Origin: Acidobacteriota bacterium
GTDB taxonomy: Bacteria; Acidobacteriota; Vicinamibacteria; Vicinamibacterales; UBA2999
Reading direction: 5' to 3'
Assembly: GCA_963169195.1 (NCBI GenBank)
Contig: CAUJDN010000058.1
Coordinates: 1 to 53,405 of the forward strand
Length of the DNA stretch: 53,405 bases
Both the position numbers and the translations under genes were made by a program. Shown here piece after piece: positions 25,031-33,049 of the stretch. The notes below the pieces were generated by a model. The model was not told the DNA's origin. It saw nothing but the letters and a program-made list of their open reading frames with translations, and did not search any database. How positions within the stretch are numbered: position 1 is the stretch's first letter; each line of letters starts with the position of its first letter.

Positions 25031-25086
25031 CCTTCTGCCTTCTGCCTTTTGCCTTCTGCCTTCTGCCTTCTGCCTTCTGCCTTCTG
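25031..25086 (+). repeat. Heptanucleotide tandem repeat, 8 units of CCTTCTG
   Basis: Eight perfect or near-perfect CCTTCTG units follow one another; the third unit is CCTTTTG. The array fills most of the divergent intergenic region between the acyltransferase and the membrane protein at 25115. It reaches to 16 bp before the -10-like box of the latter, so it would cover its -35 position. The translated product of the array (repeated AFCLLPS) is not a gene. Confidence 0.9.
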
Positions 25087-25101
25087 CGTCCCTTTCGGGT
25101 G

Positions 25102-25107
25102 TATAAG
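25102..25107 (+). promoter_or_regulatory. -10-like box (TATAAG) of the seven-helix membrane protein gene
   Basis: TATAAG ends 7 nt before the ATG at 25115, consistent with a leaderless transcript. The -35 region falls at the end of the CCTTCTG array. Confidence 0.5.
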
Positions 25108-25114
25108 AAGCCGC

Positions 25115-25897
25115 ATGTCCGTCATCGCTCAACCGGCTGCCGCCAGGCCCGTGGCCCGAGCGGCGCGGACCGGATCCATTCACCTGCAGCTGGCCTACGC
25201 GTGCGCGGCGGTCGGAGTGATCGGTTTCGCGCCGAGCTTCTGGTTCCCGCTCCTGACCGGGCGGGTCACCCTGGCACCCATCCTGTACCTGCACGCCTTC
25301 GTGTTCTACGGCTGGCTCGCGATCTTCGTGGCACAGGCGCGGCTGGTCGCGGCGGGGCGAACCGCGCGCCACCGGGAGCTGGGCGTGCTCGGCGTCTCCG
25401 TGGCCACGGCGATGTGCTTCGTGGGCGTGGCCGCCGCCGTCGGCAGCATGCGCCAGACCGCGGCCGCCGGCTTTGCCGAGCAGGCGCTTGGATTCTCGGT
25501 GGTGCCCCTCACGGGCATCGCCTTCTTCGCGGTGCTGTTCGCGTTGGCCGTGATCAACGTGCGCCGCCCGGACGTGCACAAGCGCCTGATGCTGGTGGCG
25601 ACCGTGTCGCTGTTGAACGCGGCGGTGGGCCGGATATTCCTCCTCGCGGTGGGCGGGCCTCCGCCGGCAGCTGGAGTCGAGCCGCCGCCGGTTCTGTTCA
25701 CCGTGCCGGCCGGCCTGGTGACCGACCTGCTGCTGGTTCCCGCCATGGTGCACGATCGCAAGACGCTGGGCCGCGTGCACCCGGTCTACTGGATGGCGGG
25801 CGCAGCGCTGGTGGCCAGCCAGCTGCTGCGCGTGCCGCTGGCGTCGTCACCCGCGTGGCACGCCGTGGCCGGCTGGGTGTCGGCGATCCTTCCCTGA
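25115..25897 (+). CDS. Seven-helix membrane protein of unknown function
   Basis: The 260-residue protein has about seven hydrophobic helices starting near residue 27 (LAYACAAVGVIGFAPSFWFP). Short loops contain FYGWLAIFVAQARLVAAGR, a RPDVHKRLM segment and a final HPVYWMAGAALVAS helix. The HKRLM and LHAFVFYGWL elements resemble small DUF2306-like or cytochrome-b-like membrane proteins, but no clear family can be named. It runs divergently from the acyltransferase. The heptamer array and a TATAAG box lie directly upstream. Nothing in the neighbourhood points to a substrate. Confidence 0.7.
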   Translation: MSVIAQPAAARPVARAARTGSIHLQLAYACAAVGVIGFAPSFWFPLLTGRVTLAPILYLHAFVFYGWLAIFVAQARLVAAGRTARHRELGVLGVSVATAMCFVGVAAAVGSMRQTAAAGFAEQALGFSVVPLTGIAFFAVLFALAVINVRRPDVHKRLMLVATVSLLNAAVGRIFLLAVGGPPPAAGVEPPPVLFTVPAGLVTDLLLVPAMVHDRKTLGRVHPVYWMAGAALVASQLLRVPLASSPAWHAVAGWVSAILP

Positions 25898-25995
25898 TCG
25901 GTCGTGGCGCCACCGCGCAACTGGCGCTGGCACGGTCGGCGCCGACCGCCCTCGCCGCGTCAGCAGATGACGAGGCTCGCCTCCACGTGGCTGGA

Positions 25996-26001
25996 TATAC
26001 T
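25996..26001 (+). promoter_or_regulatory. -10-like box (TATACT) of the nucleotidyltransferase gene
   Basis: TATACT ends 6 nt before the GTG at 26008. It fits a leaderless promoter for the nucleotidyltransferase/small-protein pair and supports the GTG start, which has no ribosome-binding site. Confidence 0.55.
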
Positions 26002-26007
26002 CACCTC

Positions 26008-26478
26008 GTGGACTTCGCCACCGTCAAGTCGGTGTTGGCGGCCTTCGAGCGGGAGGGCGTCCGCTACGCGATCTTTGGCGCGGCTGCCCTGAACCTGTAC
26101 GGTTTGGCGCGCTTCACGGAAGATCTCGACGTGTTTCTGGAGCCGACGGCGGACAACATCGCGCGCCTTCGCCGCGCGTTAGCCAGCGTGTTCGACGACC
26201 CGAGCATCGAGCAGATCACTGCCGAGGATCTCCTCGGAGAGTACCCCGCAGTCCAGTACGTTCCTCCCGCTGGCACCTTCCACCTGGACCTGCTGACGCG
26301 GCTGGGACAGGCGTTCGCGTTTGGCGACCTCGAGGTCGTGCGCGCGCCCTTCGAGGATCTCACCGTGAGCGTCGTCAGCCCGCGCACGCTGTACCGGATG
26401 AAGCGCGACACCGTGCGGCTGAAGGACAAGGCCGATGCTCAACTGCTGAAGGAGCGCTTCCACCTCGAGGATCCCTGA
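26008..26478 (+). CDS. MNT/AbiEii-like nucleotidyltransferase (DUF6036 type)
   Basis: Starting at GTG 26008, the 156-residue product shows a minimal nucleotidyltransferase fold: EGVRYAIFGAAALNLYGLAR followed by the metal-binding FTEDLDVFLEP (D-x-D). A central beta hairpin contains FHLDLLTRLG, and a SPRTLYRMKRDTVRLKDKAD segment comes next, typical of DUF6036 and AbiEii-like proteins. Such enzymes transfer nucleotides to tRNA or protein in toxin systems. The G-x-A in place of the usual G-S is a mild deviation from the glycine-serine motif. The stop overlaps the start of a 68-residue protein (TGATG), so the two are coupled. Confidence 0.75.
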   Translation: MDFATVKSVLAAFEREGVRYAIFGAAALNLYGLARFTEDLDVFLEPTADNIARLRRALASVFDDPSIEQITAEDLLGEYPAVQYVPPAGTFHLDLLTRLGQAFAFGDLEVVRAPFEDLTVSVVSPRTLYRMKRDTVRLKDKADAQLLKERFHLEDP

Positions 26479-26684
26479 TGCCAGTCCGCAAGTTCCGCTC
26501 GGTCGAAGAGATGAACCAGCCCGTTTGGCGCGAGCCTGGCGATCCTGAGCTGTACAGGGTCATCGCGGGACTCTGGGAGTCGGGGCTCAGGGTGCATGGA
26601 CGTCGATTCACGCCCGGTGTGCGCCGGTTCCGTGGCATCGACGATCTCGAGGCCGCGGGGCGACGTCCCTCGGCGGCGCGCTGA
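26478..26684 (+). CDS. Small protein coupled to the nucleotidyltransferase
   Basis: This 68-residue, Arg-rich protein reads MPVRKFRSVEEMNQPVWREP, GDPELYRVIAGLWESG and FTPGVRRFRGIDDLEAAGR. The ATG overlaps the stop of the nucleotidyltransferase by TGATG. The repeated phrase FRSVEEM and FRGIDDL resembles short partner proteins encoded beside DUF6036 nucleotidyltransferases. A toxin-antitoxin relation is plausible from size, coupling and family, but no experimental class is assigned. The last ten residues are low complexity. Confidence 0.6.
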   Translation: MPVRKFRSVEEMNQPVWREPGDPELYRVIAGLWESGLRVHGRRFTPGVRRFRGIDDLEAAGRRPSAAR

Positions 26685-26700
26685 TCACGCGGAGCCGCCG

Positions 26701-27981
26701 GTGAAGTACGCCGCAGTCGCCATCCCGAGCCGTCGGCGTGGAGGAGAACGGCGGTCCGCGCGCGGTCGAGTGTGCCTGGGCGCCGCCCTCGCGATCGCCT
26801 GCGCCGCCGCGGTCGCCGCGCAGGACCCGGGACGCGACTATCCACAGTGGCGTGGCGTGAATCGCGACGGCTCGGCCAGCGCCTTCGCGGAGCCGGCGAC
26901 GTGGCCCGAGGTCCTGACCCGACGGTGGAAGGTCGATATCGGAGAAGGCTACGCCACGCCCCTCGTCGTGGCCGACACCGTCTACGTCTTCGCCCGGCGC
27001 AACGGCAACGAGGTGATGACGGCCCTCGAGGCGGCGACCGGGCGCGAACGCTGGCACACGGGCTACCCGGCGCCATACGAACCGGACGTGCTCGCGGCGG
27101 CGCACGGCGAGGGGCCCAAGGCCACGCCCCTCTTCCACGACGGCCGCCTGTTCACGCTCGGCATGACCGGCATCGTCTCCGCGTTCGATGCGGCAACCGG
27201 ACGCCTCGTGTGGCAGACGCCGGACACGGCGGAGCATCCCACGTACGGCATGGCGGTGTCGCCGGTCGGTGAAGGCGCGCTGGTGATCGTCCATCCCGGC
27301 AACCACGGACCGCTGACCGCGTTCGACGCGAAGACGGGCGCGGTCAGGTGGTCCGTGCCCGGTCGTGCCGCCTACGCCTCGCCGATCGTCGTGGAGCTCG
27401 ACGGCGTTCGCCAGGTGGTGACGATGACCGGCAACAGCGTGCTCGGGGTCTCCGTGTCGGATGGCGCACGGCTGTGGGAGCACACATGGCCGTCCCGCGG
27501 CACGCCGAGCGCCATCACACCCATCCGGCACGGAGAGACGCTCATCGTCAGCAGCCAGGGCATGGGCGTCACCGCGATCAGGCCGGCCCTGCGAGGCGGC
27601 GCCTGGACCGTCGAGGTCGTGTGGGAGACGACGGACGTCTCCCTGTTCCTCAGCAACCCGGTGCTCGTGGGCAACGCCCTGTTCGGCCTGTCCGAGAAGG
27701 CCAGGGGCCAGTTCTTCGCGCTCGACGCCGACACCGGGCAGGTGCTCTGGCTCGGCCCGCCCCGCCAGGCCGAGAACACCGCCGTCGTCAAGGCCGGCCG
27801 CCTTCTCTTCCTCCTGAACGACGATGCGGAGCTGATCGTGGCGAGGAGCAGCCGCATCGGCTTCGAGCCCCTGGCGCACTATGCCGTGGCCACGAGCGCG
27901 ACGTGGGCCCAGCCGGCCGTCTCGGGCAACCGGATCTTCGTCAAGGACGTCTCGTCGATTACGCTCTGGACACTCCATTGA
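26701..27981 (+). CDS. Secreted PQQ-like beta-propeller protein
   Basis: The GTG at 26701 gives 426 residues with a long n-region and signal peptide (LGAALAIACAAAVAAQ). The mature protein begins YPQWRGVNRDGSASAFAEPA, the normal opening of outer-membrane-assembly-like PQQ-repeat proteins. Propeller blades repeat the D-x-x-TG-x-x-x-W pattern: ALEAATGRERWH, AFDAATGRLVWQT, AFDAKTGAVRWSVPG and ALDADTGQVLWLG. It has no quinoprotein dehydrogenase catalytic residues that could be recognised. It is periplasmic, and the substrate is unknown. The stop overlaps the TTG start of the M16-like gene (TTGA), so the two are probably one operon. Confidence 0.85.
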   Translation: MKYAAVAIPSRRRGGERRSARGRVCLGAALAIACAAAVAAQDPGRDYPQWRGVNRDGSASAFAEPATWPEVLTRRWKVDIGEGYATPLVVADTVYVFARRNGNEVMTALEAATGRERWHTGYPAPYEPDVLAAAHGEGPKATPLFHDGRLFTLGMTGIVSAFDAATGRLVWQTPDTAEHPTYGMAVSPVGEGALVIVHPGNHGPLTAFDAKTGAVRWSVPGRAAYASPIVVELDGVRQVVTMTGNSVLGVSVSDGARLWEHTWPSRGTPSAITPIRHGETLIVSSQGMGVTAIRPALRGGAWTVEVVWETTDVSLFLSNPVLVGNALFGLSEKARGQFFALDADTGQVLWLGPPRQAENTAVVKAGRLLFLLNDDAELIVARSSRIGFEPLAHYAVATSATWAQPAVSGNRIFVKDVSSITLWTLH

Positions 27982-29417
27982 AGAGCACGCTCGCCACTGC
28001 CGTCTTCGTCTCGGTGTTCACGGCCGCTGTCACGGGACAGGCACCGGACCCTCGCCCCAGCGCGGGAACCGCCCCCCTGCCGGTGTGGGCGCCCGTCATC
28101 GTGAAACATCGGTTGAGCAACGGCCTCCCGGTGTGGATCGTCGAGCAGCACGAGCTGCCGGTCGTGCAGATGAGCCTGGTGGTCCGAGCCGGCACGGCCG
28201 CCGATCCGCCAGGGCGATTCGGGGTCGCCAGCCTCACCGCGGCGCTGCTCACCGAGGGCGCCGGTGCACGGTCCGCCGTCGAGTTCGCCGACGCGCTCGA
28301 TGCCCACTTCGGCAATCTCTCCGCGTCGGCCACCGCGGACACGTCGCTCGTGCGGCTGTACGTGCCGGCCGCGGGGCTGCCCGACGTGCTGCCGCTCATG
28401 GCCGATATGGTGCAGCGCCCCACCTTCCCGGCGCCACAGCTCGAGCGCGCGCGGCGGCAGCGCATGGGGACGCTGCGCGGCGTCCGTGACGATCCCGACG
28501 CCATCGCCGCCCTCGCGTTCGCGCGCGGGCTCTACGGCCCCGCCGGCCGCAGCGCCGCGCCGCTGATCGGCTCCGCCGGCAGCCTCGAGGCCATGACGGT
28601 GGAGGATGTCGTGGCGTTCCACAAGTCCTCGTACCGGCCGGCGAACAGCACCCTGCTGGTGGTCGGCGCCGTGAAGCCGGCTGACGTGCTGCCGCTCGTC
28701 GAGACCCACTTCGGCGCGTGGCAGCCGGCTGGCACGCGCGAGACGGTCCACGAACCCGTTCCCGAGGTGCGGCGCCCCGCACGCCAGCTGCTGCTCGTGG
28801 ACGTGCCGGACGCGCCGCAGTCGCGGATCTTCGCCGGCGGCGTGAGCGCCACCAGCGCGACGGCGGACTACTTCCCGATCCAGATTCTGAATGCGGTCCT
28901 GAGGGGCCGGTTCGGCTCGGCCCGCACCCCGACCCTGCGCGAATACACCACCGGTGTTCGCCCGGGCTTCGACCGGCGCCGATCCGCGGGACCGCTGGCC
29001 GTGTCCACCGCCGCGCAGGGCCACAAGACCGCCGAGGCGCTGGCCGAGGTGCTCGGTGAACTGGCCGACGTGCTGAAGACGGTTGCCGCCGACGAGCTCG
29101 CGCGCGCGAAGGGCGAGGTCGCCCTCGAGTTCTCCCGGACGTTCGATCCGACGGGCCGCATCTCGAGCCGGTTGCAGGCCCTCGAAACGCTGGTGACGCT
29201 CGACCTGCGGGACGACTACTACGCCAGCTATGCGCGGGCGATCCAGGCGGTCTCGGCGGACGACGTTCGGCGGGTGGCCGAGCAGTATCTCGCGGCCGAG
29301 CATCTCGTGATCGCCATCGTGGGCGATCGCAAGACGATCGAGCCGAGCCTCCGCGCGCTCGGCATCGGATCGCTCACGACGGTATCCGTCGACGAGTTGT
29401 TCGCGACGGGGCGGTGA
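27978..29417 (+). CDS. M16-family (insulinase-like) protein lacking the HXXEH motif
   Basis: The TTG at 27978 gives 479 residues with a signal peptide (FVSVFTAAVTGQA) and the two-domain M16 fold. The first domain opens VKHRLSNGLPVWIVEQHELP and VVQMSLVVRAGTAADPPGRF. It continues GVASLTAALLTEGAGARSAV, where active proteases have H-LLEH. Only the Glu (about residue 93) survives, so zinc-dependent proteolysis is unlikely. The second domain includes LLVDVPDAPQSRIFAGGVSA and ends VIAIVGDRKTIEPSLRALG. Many bacteria pair an active and an inactive M16 subunit; here the active partner is not adjacent. It overlaps the propeller gene by four bases. Confidence 0.85.
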   Translation: MKSTLATAVFVSVFTAAVTGQAPDPRPSAGTAPLPVWAPVIVKHRLSNGLPVWIVEQHELPVVQMSLVVRAGTAADPPGRFGVASLTAALLTEGAGARSAVEFADALDAHFGNLSASATADTSLVRLYVPAAGLPDVLPLMADMVQRPTFPAPQLERARRQRMGTLRGVRDDPDAIAALAFARGLYGPAGRSAAPLIGSAGSLEAMTVEDVVAFHKSSYRPANSTLLVVGAVKPADVLPLVETHFGAWQPAGTRETVHEPVPEVRRPARQLLLVDVPDAPQSRIFAGGVSATSATADYFPIQILNAVLRGRFGSARTPTLREYTTGVRPGFDRRRSAGPLAVSTAAQGHKTAEALAEVLGELADVLKTVAADELARAKGEVALEFSRTFDPTGRISSRLQALETLVTLDLRDDYYASYARAIQAVSADDVRRVAEQYLAAEHLVIAIVGDRKTIEPSLRALGIGSLTTVSVDELFATGR

Positions 29418-29452
29418 CCGATGGCGAGCCGTCAACCGGTGCCCGATTCACA

Positions 29453-32161
29453 TCACAGCTTCTGCCACATCCCATCCACGATGCCGCGCAGGCGATTCGC
29501 GGCATCCGCATAGCTCTCGCCGTCGGTGAACTGCACCGGATCGCCGAACTGCAGCCGCACGCGTGCGCGGCGCCAGGGAAGCACGCCACGCCAGTTGAAC
29601 GCGCGGCCGCGCGGCCACAGCTCGTGCACGCCCTTCACCGCCACGGGGACGACGGGCACGCCCAGGTGGCGTGACAGGATGGGGGCGCCCTTCTTGAAGC
29701 GCTTGACCGTGCCGTCGATGGATCGCTCTCCCTCGGGGAAGAGCACGAGCACCTTGCCGTGCGACAGCCCGAAGGCGCCGGCCTTCATCGCGGGGACGAG
29801 GTTCGAGTCCGGATCCACCGGCACCAGGTGGACCCGCCGACCGATCCATGCCATCAGCGGCGTTTCGAAGTACTCGATGGCGCCGACGAAGAACGCGTCG
29901 GCCAGCGCGCGGTACGGCAGCACACCGCACACGAAGAACGGGTCCAGGTAGCTCTGGTGATTGGGACAGAGGAGGAACGCGCCCTCGCGCGGGATCTTCT
30001 CGAGGCCCGTCACCTCGACACGTGCCAGCGCGCGTGCGAGCAGGTGGCCGCCGACGAAGAGCAGCGGCTCGACGAACGGCCGTCGCTCGAGGATCGGCCC
30101 GAGCACCGAGTCGGTCGGCGGGGGAAGGTCGCGGAGCAGGACGGACCAGGACTCGTCGGCGGCCGGGGCTTCTGGGCGCGCCTCCGGCGGGTGGGCGCCG
30201 GGGCGTGGGCGCGCCTCCGGCGCGTGGGCGGGGCGCACAGCGTCGATCAACTGCTCGAGCGTGAAGATGTGGTGCACCTGCTCCTCGGGCACGTTCACGC
30301 CGAACTCCTGCTCGAGTTCGGTGAGCAGCTCCACGCGCTCCATGGAATCGAGGCCGAGGTCCAGCTCGAGATTCGACGCCGGGCGGCACGAGACGCCCTC
30401 GGCGGCACGGCGCCGGACCACCGCCATCGCCGCGGCGACGTGCGCATCGTCCAGCCAGGCCAGGTCCTCCGCGGTGGCCTCGCCGGTGGGCGCGGCGTGA
30501 TGGGGCGCCTGCTTCAGCCGCTTGAGGATCTCGTGGCGCTTCAGCTTCCCCGTCGTGGTGCGGGGCAGCGGATCGAACGACACCTCGTAGCCGAGCACGC
30601 GCTTGTAGGAGGGCAGGCCGGCGCCAAGGCCCTCCAGCTCGAAGCGCAGCAGGTCGCCCGCGTTCACGATCTTCTTCTCGCGCAGCACGTCCATGTCGGG
30701 CACGACCACCGCGTAGAGCCGCTCGTTCGCGGACCCCTCGCCACCCGCCAGCGTGGTGACGCAGATCTCCTTCACGAACGCCGACTTCCGGTAGTGCGCC
30801 TCGATCTCCTCCGGGTAGAGGTTCTTCCCGTTCGCGAGGATGATCACTTCCTTCCTGCGGCCGGTGATCGTCACGCGGCCCTCGTGGTCGATCCGGCCGA
30901 GGTCCCCCGTCAGGAACCAGCCGTCGCGCATGACCGCCGCCGTCGCGTCGGGACGGCCGTAGTAGCCCTGCATGACGATGGGGCCGCGGATGGCGATCTC
31001 GCCGTCGTCGATCTCGCCGCCGGTCTCCGGCGGCAGGATGCGCACCTCCACGCCCGGGAGCGGACGGCCCACCGTGTCGAGGTGCGCCTCGTGCGGCGTG
31101 TTGATGGTGGCCGCACCGCTCGTCTCGGTGAGGCCGTAGGCCTGCAGGATGGTGAAGCCCAGCGCGTAGAGATCGCGGCCGATGGCCGGGTCGAACTTCG
31201 ACCCGCCGGTCACGAACAGCCGCATCTGCCGCCCCATCAGCCGGTGGACCGTGCCGAAGAACGCGGGCCCGAGGTTCACGCCAAGGCGCCTTGCCCGGAA
31301 GCTGATCGCCAGGAGCACGCGGAAGATCGTGCGGGCTGCCCATCCGCGCTTCCCCACCTCGCGCATGATGCGCTCGTGGATCAGGTAGAAGAACTGCGGC
31401 ACGCACGCGAAGATGGTGATCTGCCGCTCCGCGAGCGCCCGCACCAGTTCCTGCGAGCTGAGCGTCTCGAGGTACACGACGCGTGCGCCCACCGCGAAGG
31501 GCAGCAGCAGGTTCGCCAGCTGCGCCAGCGAGTGGAAGAGCGGCAGCACGCCCAGCACGCTGTCGCGATCGCCGACGTCCACGACGGCGAACGCCGCGTC
31601 GCGCTCGGCGATCAAGTTGGCGTGTGACAGCACCACGCCCTTGGGATCCGACGTGGTGCCGGACGTGTAGAGGATGACGGCCGGGGCGGACGGGTCGAGC
31701 GTGGAGCCCGGAGCGGGAGGCGCTGGCGCAGCGGGGGCGTCCAGACGCGCGACCGGCTCCGCGTGGACGTCGAACGTGCGCACGCCCGGCAGGTCCGCCA
31801 GGGCCCGCTCGGCCGCCGGCCGCAGCCGCTCCCCGACGAACAGCGTGCGCGCGCCGGAGTCGCGCATCAGGATCCCCACCTGCTCGGCGGTGTAATTCGT
31901 GTCGAAGGGCACCACGATGGCGCCGCGGGAGAGGACGGCGAGGTAGGCGGCGCACCAGTGCGCGTCGTTGGGCGCGAGGATGGCGCAGCGGTCGCCGGGC
32001 TGGATGCCGGCGGCGTCCAGCCAGGCCGCCCGGTCCCGCGCGAGCGCGTGCAGGTCGGCGTAGGTGAAACGGTCGAGCGCGTCCTTCCGCTGGACCTCGA
32101 CGGCCACTCGATCTCCGAAGCGCCGGACGGTCTCCTCGAAGACGCTGTACAGGGTCGGCAC
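29453..32161 (-). CDS. Fused acyl-ACP synthetase, acyl carrier protein and PlsC acyltransferase (Aas-like)
   Basis: The 902-residue protein has three domains. First is an adenylating domain (about 1-570): the ATP loop ILYTSGTTSDPKGVVLSH, the core AYGLTETSGA, GWFLTGDLGRIDHEGR and a lysine near TTTGKLKRHEI. Next is an acyl carrier domain (about 610-680) with the phosphopantetheine Ser in LELDLGLDSMERVEL. Last is an acyltransferase (about 720-900) with NHQSYLDP (HX4D) and LFPEGERS. It would activate free fatty acids, load them on the built-in carrier and transfer them to lysophospholipid, like Aas but with a carrier inserted. GTG 32161 fits the family's N-terminus; GTG 32182 is an alternative with a weak GGAG. 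The gene is divergent from hsp20. Confidence 0.88.
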   Translation of the reverse strand: MPTLYSVFEETVRRFGDRVAVEVQRKDALDRFTYADLHALARDRAAWLDAAGIQPGDRCAILAPNDAHWCAAYLAVLSRGAIVVPFDTNYTAEQVGILMRDSGARTLFVGERLRPAAERALADLPGVRTFDVHAEPVARLDAPAAPAPPAPGSTLDPSAPAVILYTSGTTSDPKGVVLSHANLIAERDAAFAVVDVGDRDSVLGVLPLFHSLAQLANLLLPFAVGARVVYLETLSSQELVRALAERQITIFACVPQFFYLIHERIMREVGKRGWAARTIFRVLLAISFRARRLGVNLGPAFFGTVHRLMGRQMRLFVTGGSKFDPAIGRDLYALGFTILQAYGLTETSGAATINTPHEAHLDTVGRPLPGVEVRILPPETGGEIDDGEIAIRGPIVMQGYYGRPDATAAVMRDGWFLTGDLGRIDHEGRVTITGRRKEVIILANGKNLYPEEIEAHYRKSAFVKEICVTTLAGGEGSANERLYAVVVPDMDVLREKKIVNAGDLLRFELEGLGAGLPSYKRVLGYEVSFDPLPRTTTGKLKRHEILKRLKQAPHHAAPTGEATAEDLAWLDDAHVAAAMAVVRRRAAEGVSCRPASNLELDLGLDSMERVELLTELEQEFGVNVPEEQVHHIFTLEQLIDAVRPAHAPEARPRPGAHPPEARPEAPAADESWSVLLRDLPPPTDSVLGPILERRPFVEPLLFVGGHLLARALARVEVTGLEKIPREGAFLLCPNHQSYLDPFFVCGVLPYRALADAFFVGAIEYFETPLMAWIGRRVHLVPVDPDSNLVPAMKAGAFGLSHGKVLVLFPEGERSIDGTVKRFKKGAPILSRHLGVPVVPVAVKGVHELWPRGRAFNWRGVLPWRRARVRLQFGDPVQFTDGESYADAANRLRGIVDGMWQKL

Positions 32162-32410
32162 GGGGCGGGAATACGCTACCACGACACTCCGTGACGGCCG
32201 GCCGCCGCCGGCCCCCCGCCAGCGCCGCCGGGCGGGCGTCGGCGGGCCGGCGCGGGCGCGACGGGCCGCGCGGGTTCCGGCCGATTTCGCGCGGGACCCG
32301 CTGGCAAGCATGATGCACACGTACGAGGTGAGCTTCGAGGGTCCCGCGATGCGGGGCTCGAACAGGTGTTCAACCCATCGGGAATCGTCGAAGCGAAGGA
32401 GGGTGAGGTC

Positions 32411-32875
32411 ATGACCGCGCTCCTTGAGAAAGCCGTGAAACCCCGCAAGCTGTCCCTCTTCGATCAGCTCCGCGAGGAAATGGATCGGATGTTCGAGGCC
32501 GCACCGCTGGTCCGGCCCGGCCTGATGCCGTGGCGGGCCGAGCTGGCGTTCGTGCCGGCGCTCGAGATCGCGGAGAAGGACAACGCGCTCGTCGTGAAGG
32601 CCGATCTCCCCGGAATGAAGCGGGAGGACGTGAAGGTGGAAGTCACCGCCGAGGGCATCACCATCACGGGTGAGCGGAGGGAAGAGAAGGAAGAGAAGAA
32701 GGAAGGCTACTTCCGGACCGAGCGGCTCTATGGCTCGTTCGAGCGGTTCGTGCCGCTGCCCGACGGGGCGCTCCTCGACAAGGCCGTCGCCAACTTCAAG
32801 GACGGGGTGCTCGAGGTCAAGGTTCCGCTCGGGATGGCGCCGAAGCCGGAGGCGAAGACGCTGCCGATCGGGTAG
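32411..32875 (+). CDS. Small heat-shock protein Hsp20
   Basis: A strong ribosome-binding site (GGAGGGTGAGG) precedes the ATG at 32411, giving 154 residues. The alpha-crystallin domain spans about 45-140: ALVVKADLPGMKREDVKVEV, ITITGERREEKEEKKEGYFR, TERLYGSFERFVPLPDGALL and a final FKDGVLEVKVP. The N-terminal arm contains LFDQLREEMDRMFEAA, and the C-terminal tail has LPI in place of the I-x-I anchor. It is an ATP-independent holdase that binds unfolding proteins in the cytoplasm. The 249-bp divergent region upstream has no recognisable CIRCE or ROSE element. The gene stands alone before the malic enzyme gene. Confidence 0.95.
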   Translation: MTALLEKAVKPRKLSLFDQLREEMDRMFEAAPLVRPGLMPWRAELAFVPALEIAEKDNALVVKADLPGMKREDVKVEVTAEGITITGERREEKEEKKEGYFRTERLYGSFERFVPLPDGALLDKAVANFKDGVLEVKVPLGMAPKPEAKTLPIG

Positions 32876-33008
32876 CGCGCCGGGCACGTCGTTCGTCGGA
32901 CGGGGCGCGGCGGCAGGCCGGGACCGGGTGTGGGGACAACCGGAACCGGCAGCCGCCGCGTTCCCTTTGTACCTCCCACGGGCCAGGGGCCCGCCCACCG
33001 GCCTCGGG

Positions 33009-33037
33009 AGGCCGGCCCACCGGCCAGAGGCCGGCCT
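33009..33037 (+). terminator. Perfect 9-bp inverted repeat between hsp20 and the malic enzyme gene
   Basis: AGGCCGGCC (33009-33017) and GGCCGGCCT (33029-33037) are exact inverse complements separated by 11 nt. They would form a very stable hairpin. There is no long T-run after it, so it may end hsp20 transcription only weakly, or be a palindromic repeat. Its last base is the first base of the -10-like TACAAT box. Confidence 0.5.
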
Positions 33038-33042
33038 ACAAT
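33037..33042 (+). promoter_or_regulatory. -10-like box (TACAAT) of the malic enzyme gene
   Basis: TACAAT ends 7 nt before the ATG at 33050, in line with leaderless expression. It abuts the right arm of the 33009-33037 hairpin, so a DNA-binding protein or cruciform there could affect the promoter. Confidence 0.5.
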
Positions 33043-33049
33043 TCCCCCG

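Noticed and set aside
25022..25114. N-terminal extension of the membrane protein through the heptamer array (repeated AFCLLPS)
   Set aside because: The residues are just the translated CCTTCTG array, and a -10-like box lies between it and the ATG at 25115.
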